DNA from: Henckelia pumila
Taxonomy: Eukaryota; Streptophyta; Magnoliopsida; Lamiales; Gesneriaceae
Direction of reading: 5' to 3'
DNA length: 64,000 bases
NCBI RefSeq assembly: GCF_033568475.1
Contig: NC_133120.1
Span: forward strand, 95,002,151-95,066,150
Below the pieces are notes generated by a model, which made no database searches, was not told the origin of the DNA, and saw nothing but the letters and a program-made list of their open reading frames with translations. Of the stretch, positions 59,655 through 64,000 are shown in pieces; the first letter of the stretch is position 1; each line of letters opens with the position of its first letter. Made by a program: the position numbers and the translations under genes.

Positions 59655-62284
59655 TGAAACGACCCAAACTCTCTAAATATAAATAAATAAATATGCGAAT
59701 TTTTTTTTTTTTTATACTTACTAAGTAAAAATATGTACATACATGCCCATACATATATGCACAGAATAAATAGATTTAAAAATAAATAACTTAAATAAAA
59801 ATGCAACCTTTAATAAATTAAATATCTGAGTCTAACATTCAATAAAATACTGACAAATAAAATACTGACATAAGCGGAATAAATACAATTTGCATGCACT
59901 GAAAATATTTAAATAAAATGTATAACATGATAAAAATATTCATAACATGACATAGACTCAGACAACGGTCACGGGGTTACTGCATGTTCGCTCATAGGTC
60001 CTCGCCGCCGGTGGGTACTACGTCCTCCTCTACGTACTCACCTGCACCATATCAGTGTAGTGAGCCTAGAGGCCCAACATGCTAACATAACAAGGGTTTA
60101 AAATAATTTAAATCACTTTAATACTAATACATAACATATACATGAATGAGCATGCTTATAAAATATCATGAACATAACATAAACTTAAATATCATAATAA
60201 TACATAAACATTGTTGAGCAAAGTATTTTCTAACATCGAAAGGTCGTTTCCATAGTGTAACCATACATACATTAAATACTGATCAGCGTGGTAAACCAAC
60301 GTACGTGGCGGTGACGAATCACCTCTTAAATTGGCAGTAAACTGCCCTTCAATAGTTCACATATGGGGACGAATCCCCCTCAAATTGTCACACTACTTCA
60401 ACTTCCAACATAAAAATTATTTTCTTTTGCTCAACCTTAAACATTAAATCATGCATAAAAATTATTTCATGAATGCATGTACTTAAATAAAATGTGTGTC
60501 CTTCATATATATTTAATTTAATTTTTATACTAACATATAAATACTAAAATAACATTCATGCATAAAATAATTAAATATATATTTAGGACACATGCAATTT
60601 CTCATGGTTTGTGCTGGACTGCTGACCCTAACACTCAAGCCCATTTTCTTAAAATTCTGGCCCATTAACACTGATACTGGCCCATTAACATACTTAAGCC
60701 CAAAAATAATTATTCTGAGCCCAAATAATTACTTAAAGCCCATTAGAACAATCCTGGCCCAATAACATTCTATTCCGGCCCAATGGACCCAAAAGCCCAA
60801 AGACTGGCTCAATAATTCCTACGGGCCCACGAGCCCATAAAAATTATTGGGCTAACTTAAAAATAATTTAAAAAAAGCCCAAATAAAATTATTTGGAGGC
60901 CCAAATAAATTTTTAACTAATTTTAAAAGCCCAAAATGCACTTGAACCATTAAATACTTAAAAATTTAAAATACCCGAGCCCGGCCCACCTAACCCGGAC
61001 CCGGACCACCTGACCCGACCCTGCTACTACCCAGACCCGACCAGACCCCTACCCGACCCAGAACCCACCCCAAACCCATAACCCCACCCCCCCCCCCCCC
61101 CCCCGCAGCTGCCCTCGGCTGCATGCAGCAGCCCTTCAAGGGCTGCTGCCGCTTCAGTCCGGCCACGACTGGCCGGACCGCCGTCGGCAGGACCTTCCCA
61201 AGGTCCTGCCGGTCCTAACCTGGCCATGGGTCGGCTGGTTCTCGGCCCTGCATGCCCCAGCCGACCCCTTTTCTCCCAAACCCTAACCTGCGAACCCTTG
61301 GACCCAGAACTAATGCAGCTCGACTCCAGCCCTGTTCCAGCCTTAACCATCCAACCAAACCCAACCTAGGGACCCTAAGACCCCCATCTGAACCGTGGAC
61401 CAGCAGCCATGCACGCCCATAACCATAAAAACGTGAGTATGTTAATGAAATCAAAGAACCATGTGCATACCTCCAGAAATCCGATTTGTTTTACTGAAAA
61501 TTTCAATGAAAAGTTTGATTCCTACACACACACACACATAATAACTGATATGGCACGAAAAATAGAGAAAGAATCATGCCTTGCACTGAAGTTTGAAGAA
61601 AAAAGGCGTAGGTGACGAGTCTGGGACGACGGGACGACGATGACTCAACTCGGAAGCTTCAAAATCGTGGCTATGGAGCCTTGGAGATTGCTAGCCGATG
61701 AAGAAGATGAAGATGCAAGGAGGTGTCGGCTGAGAGCTTGGAGGCGTGAGGGTTTGGGGTAGAATTAGGTTGTTTTTAATTAAAATAGAGTTTTGGAATA
61801 ATTAAAATATTACTAAGGATATTAAATATACAATATATAACTTAAAAGCTCTAAATAATATTTAAAATCTGATAACTTTAATAAAATCTCAAAATATATA
61901 ATTAAGGGAATTTTAAAGATAATAAAAAGTCATTATTTTGGCTTATTTTGAATAAAAATGGACTCCTAAAATCATATAAAATTAAATACTAATAATTTTG
62001 AGGAAATAAAACTCAAAATAATATTTTTGGGCTCTAAAAAATGCTCATGAAATAAATTGGATAGAAAGTTGTCATCTCGTCCGTCCACGGTCCCGTCAAC
62101 GCGATAAAATAATTCAATTACCATAAATCATGAAAATCTCTAATTATGGGTTAAATGCTTGAAAATCAATTAAATCATGCACAAATAATTCACATAAATA
62201 TTTAACCCATACTCTAAAATTTCAAATAAATAAATTTCCTAATTATGCATGCGAATTTACGTATTAAAAATACCGGGTGTTACA
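59655..62284 (-). repeat. Gypsy 3' LTR, 2.63 kb
   Basis: On the minus strand it begins TGTAACACCCGGTA and ends GGGTCGTTTCA, with TG...CA ends. It contains a C18 run at 61087-61104, many GGCCCA/TGGGCC words at 60610-60960, and GC-rich DNA around 61020-61270. Open frames over 61027-61454 are by-products of base composition. Confidence 0.8.
61087..61104 (+). repeat. Poly-C tract (18 C)
   Basis: Eighteen consecutive C inside the gypsy LTR (poly-G on the element's own strand). Confidence 0.85.
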
Positions 62285-62300
62285 ATTCTCCCCCCCTTAA
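62285..62300 (-). promoter_or_regulatory. Polypurine tract of the gypsy element
   Basis: Minus-strand TTAAGGGGGGGAGAATT directly before the LTR start; primes plus-strand synthesis in LTR retrotransposons. Confidence 0.85.
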
Positions 62301-62329
62301 ATTGGATTTCGTCCTCGAAATTAAAGTAC

Positions 62330-64000
62330 TTACCCGAACAACTCCGGGTAGCGTGTCCTCATGTCTGCCTCGGTCTCCCAAGTAGCTTTCTCCTCCGAAT
62401 GATTCAGCCACTGGACTCTGACCATCGGTATGACCCGCGTCCTCAATCTGCGCTCCTCCCTAGCCAAGATCCGTATAGGCCTCTCCTCAAATGCTAACTC
62501 CAGTGTCAACTGAAGAGGCTCAAAATCCAACACATGTGATGGGTTCGAGATGTATCTCCGAAGCATGGATACATGGAATACATTGTGCACTGCCGCTAGC
62601 CCTGGTGGTAGAGCTAAACGGTAGGCCAACGTGCCAACTCTCTCCAAGATCTCGAATGGCCCTATATATCTCGGATTAAGCTTGCCTCTCCGGCCAAATC
62701 GCACTACTCCCTTCATAGGTGACACCTTCAGGAATACGTGATCACCTACAGCGAACTCCAAATCTCGTCGTCGAGTATCTGCATAACTCTTCTGACGAAT
62801 CTAAGCAGTCCTCATGCGATCCTGAATCTGTGTCACAATATCAGCTGTCTGCTGCACAATCTCAGGACCAAGTAAAATCCTCTCATCGACCTCATCCCAA
62901 TGCACAGGAGATCTGCACCTCCTTCCGTACAATGCTGCATAAGGAGCCATACCTATAGATGACTGAAAACTGTTGTTATAGGTAAACTCCACTAATGGCA
63001 GTCTAGTCTCCCACGAGCCCTGAAAGTCGATGACACAAGCTCTCAGTAGATCCTCGAGAACCTGGATCATTCTCTCAGACTGACCATCTGTCTGGGGATG
63101 GAACGCTGTACTGAACAAAAGTCTAGTCCCCAATGCAGTGTGCAAACTCTTCTAAAACGCAGACGTAAATCTCGGATCTCTGTCTGATACTATCGACACT
63201 GGTATGCCATGTAGTCTAACAATCTCCTTGATGTAAAGCTCTGCATACTGTGTCAACGAGTAAGTAGTCCTCACCGGTAAGAAATGAGCTGACTTGGTGA
63301 GTCTATCCACGATCACCCAAATAGCTGTGCAACCTCTGGCACTCCTCGGTAAGCCAACTACAAAGTTCATCGTAATATTCTCCCATTTCCATTCCGGAAT
63401 AGAAAGAGGTCTAAGAAGTCCTGCTGGACGCTGATGCTCGGCCTTGACCTGATGACAAGTCAAGCACTCTGACACAACTCTCCCGATGTCTCTCTTCATC
63501 TCGGGCCACCAATACAATAGCTGCAAATCTCGGTACATCTTCGTACTTCCGGGGTGAATGGAGTACGGAGATGTGTGAGCCTCTGCTAGAATCTCAGCTC
63601 TCAACTGATCAACGTTCGGTACCCACATCCTACCACGGTACTGAACAATGCCATCCACAACTGTATACAGAAGACCACCCTTGGCCTCATCTCTTTGTCT
63701 CCAACGCTGCAACTCCTCATCAGTACACTGTCCATCCCTAATCTGATCCCGTAGAATCGGCTGCACCGTCAACACTGACAATCTCGGTGCATGACCACTC
63801 GAGTAAAACTCCAAATCAAACCTCTGAATCTCACTCTGCAGTGGTAACTGCACTGACAAACACGATACCACTGACGACTTCCGACTCAAAGCATCGGCCA
63901 CTACATTAGCTTTACTCGGATGGTAGCTAATGTCACAGTCGTAATCCTTAACCAACTCCAACCATATCTGTTGCCTCATGTTCAAATCCTTCTGAGTGAA
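62330..64000 (-). pseudogene. Gypsy pol 3' end: RNase H, integrase, chromodomain
   Basis: The frame is open from the window edge. RNase H ends near WLELVKDYDCDISYHPSK with ADALSRK. The integrase HHCC finger (HPGSTKMYRDL ... CLTCHQVK) and catalytic core (WVIVDRLTKSAHF, SDRDPRFTS, FHPQTDGQSERMIQ) follow. Then come GDHVFLKVSP and a C-terminal chromodomain-like part (VQWLNHSEEKATWE). Two in-frame TAG stops lie at about 63150 (Trp in relatives) and about 62802 (Gln in relatives). Both are C:G to T:A changes. The segments share one phase, so there is no frameshift. Confidence 0.92.

Larger units (their letters stand above)
59655..64000 (-). mobile_element. Ty3/gypsy retrotransposon (Tekay-like), incomplete at right edge
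   Basis: On the minus strand pol ends in a chromodomain (62330). A polypurine tract (62285-62300) and a 2,630-bp LTR (59655-62284) follow. The 5' part is outside the window. The order RNase H - integrase - chromodomain defines a gypsy chromovirus. It is inserted into the caulimovirid coat-protein region. The flanking pentamer on the left is ATGTT (59650-59654); its partner lies off the window. Confidence 0.9.

Noticed and set aside
61027-61454. Gly/Arg-rich open frames in the gypsy LTR
   Set aside because: Caused by GC-rich DNA around the C18 run; no motifs.

Overview
This is nuclear DNA from a flowering plant, most likely a core eudicot and plausibly an asterid. The genes have spliced introns with GT/AG borders. 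Long AT-rich intergenic stretches, microsatellites and nested plant transposons (Ty1/copia, Ty3/gypsy, SINE, MITEs, an endogenous pararetrovirus) fill most of the rest. The asterid placement is inference from the repeat types and is not proven. No rRNA, tRNA or CRISPR array was recognised.

Layout. 1-18,000 is gene-poor: the end of a hAT-like element, a 5.7 kb Mutator-like element (4818-10501) with a perfect 9-bp target duplication that carries a nested hAT element and a three-copy tandem array, a 222-bp hAT MITE, a probable 1.56 kb solo LTR (11492-13051), and several foldback MITEs. 18,320-20,170 (minus) is an intronless 9-cis-epoxycarotenoid dioxygenase (NCED), the committed step of abscisic acid synthesis. 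23,391-28,732 is a three-level nest: a MITE, a SINE inside its end, and a complete, recent copia element (23619-28579) inside the SINE.

The gene island is 32.7-51.8 kb. It holds OEP7-like chloroplast envelope protein (+), a GPI-anchored GH17 beta-1,3-glucanase (+), a CacyBP/SIP-like protein (+), a gibberellin 2-oxidase (-), an IDA-like signalling-peptide precursor (-) and a plastid-type MraY homologue (+). I reconstructed the exons of the multi-exon genes and checked that phases join.

51.8-64 kb is repeats again: a PIF/Harbinger-type element, then a broken endogenous caulimovirid copy (minus) with its promoter region. That copy is cut at 59,655 by a Ty3/gypsy element with a 2.63 kb LTR that runs off the right edge.

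The neighbouring genes do not form a pathway or operon. Two act on hormones (NCED for abscisic acid, GA2ox for gibberellin), and two act in or on the plastid besides NCED (OEP7, MraY). The most notable points are the nested transposons whose target duplications can be read directly, nonsense mutations that look like methyl-cytosine deamination in the retroelements, the IDA-like peptide with an unusual Cys before its terminal His-Asn, and an altered His motif in the MraY homologue.
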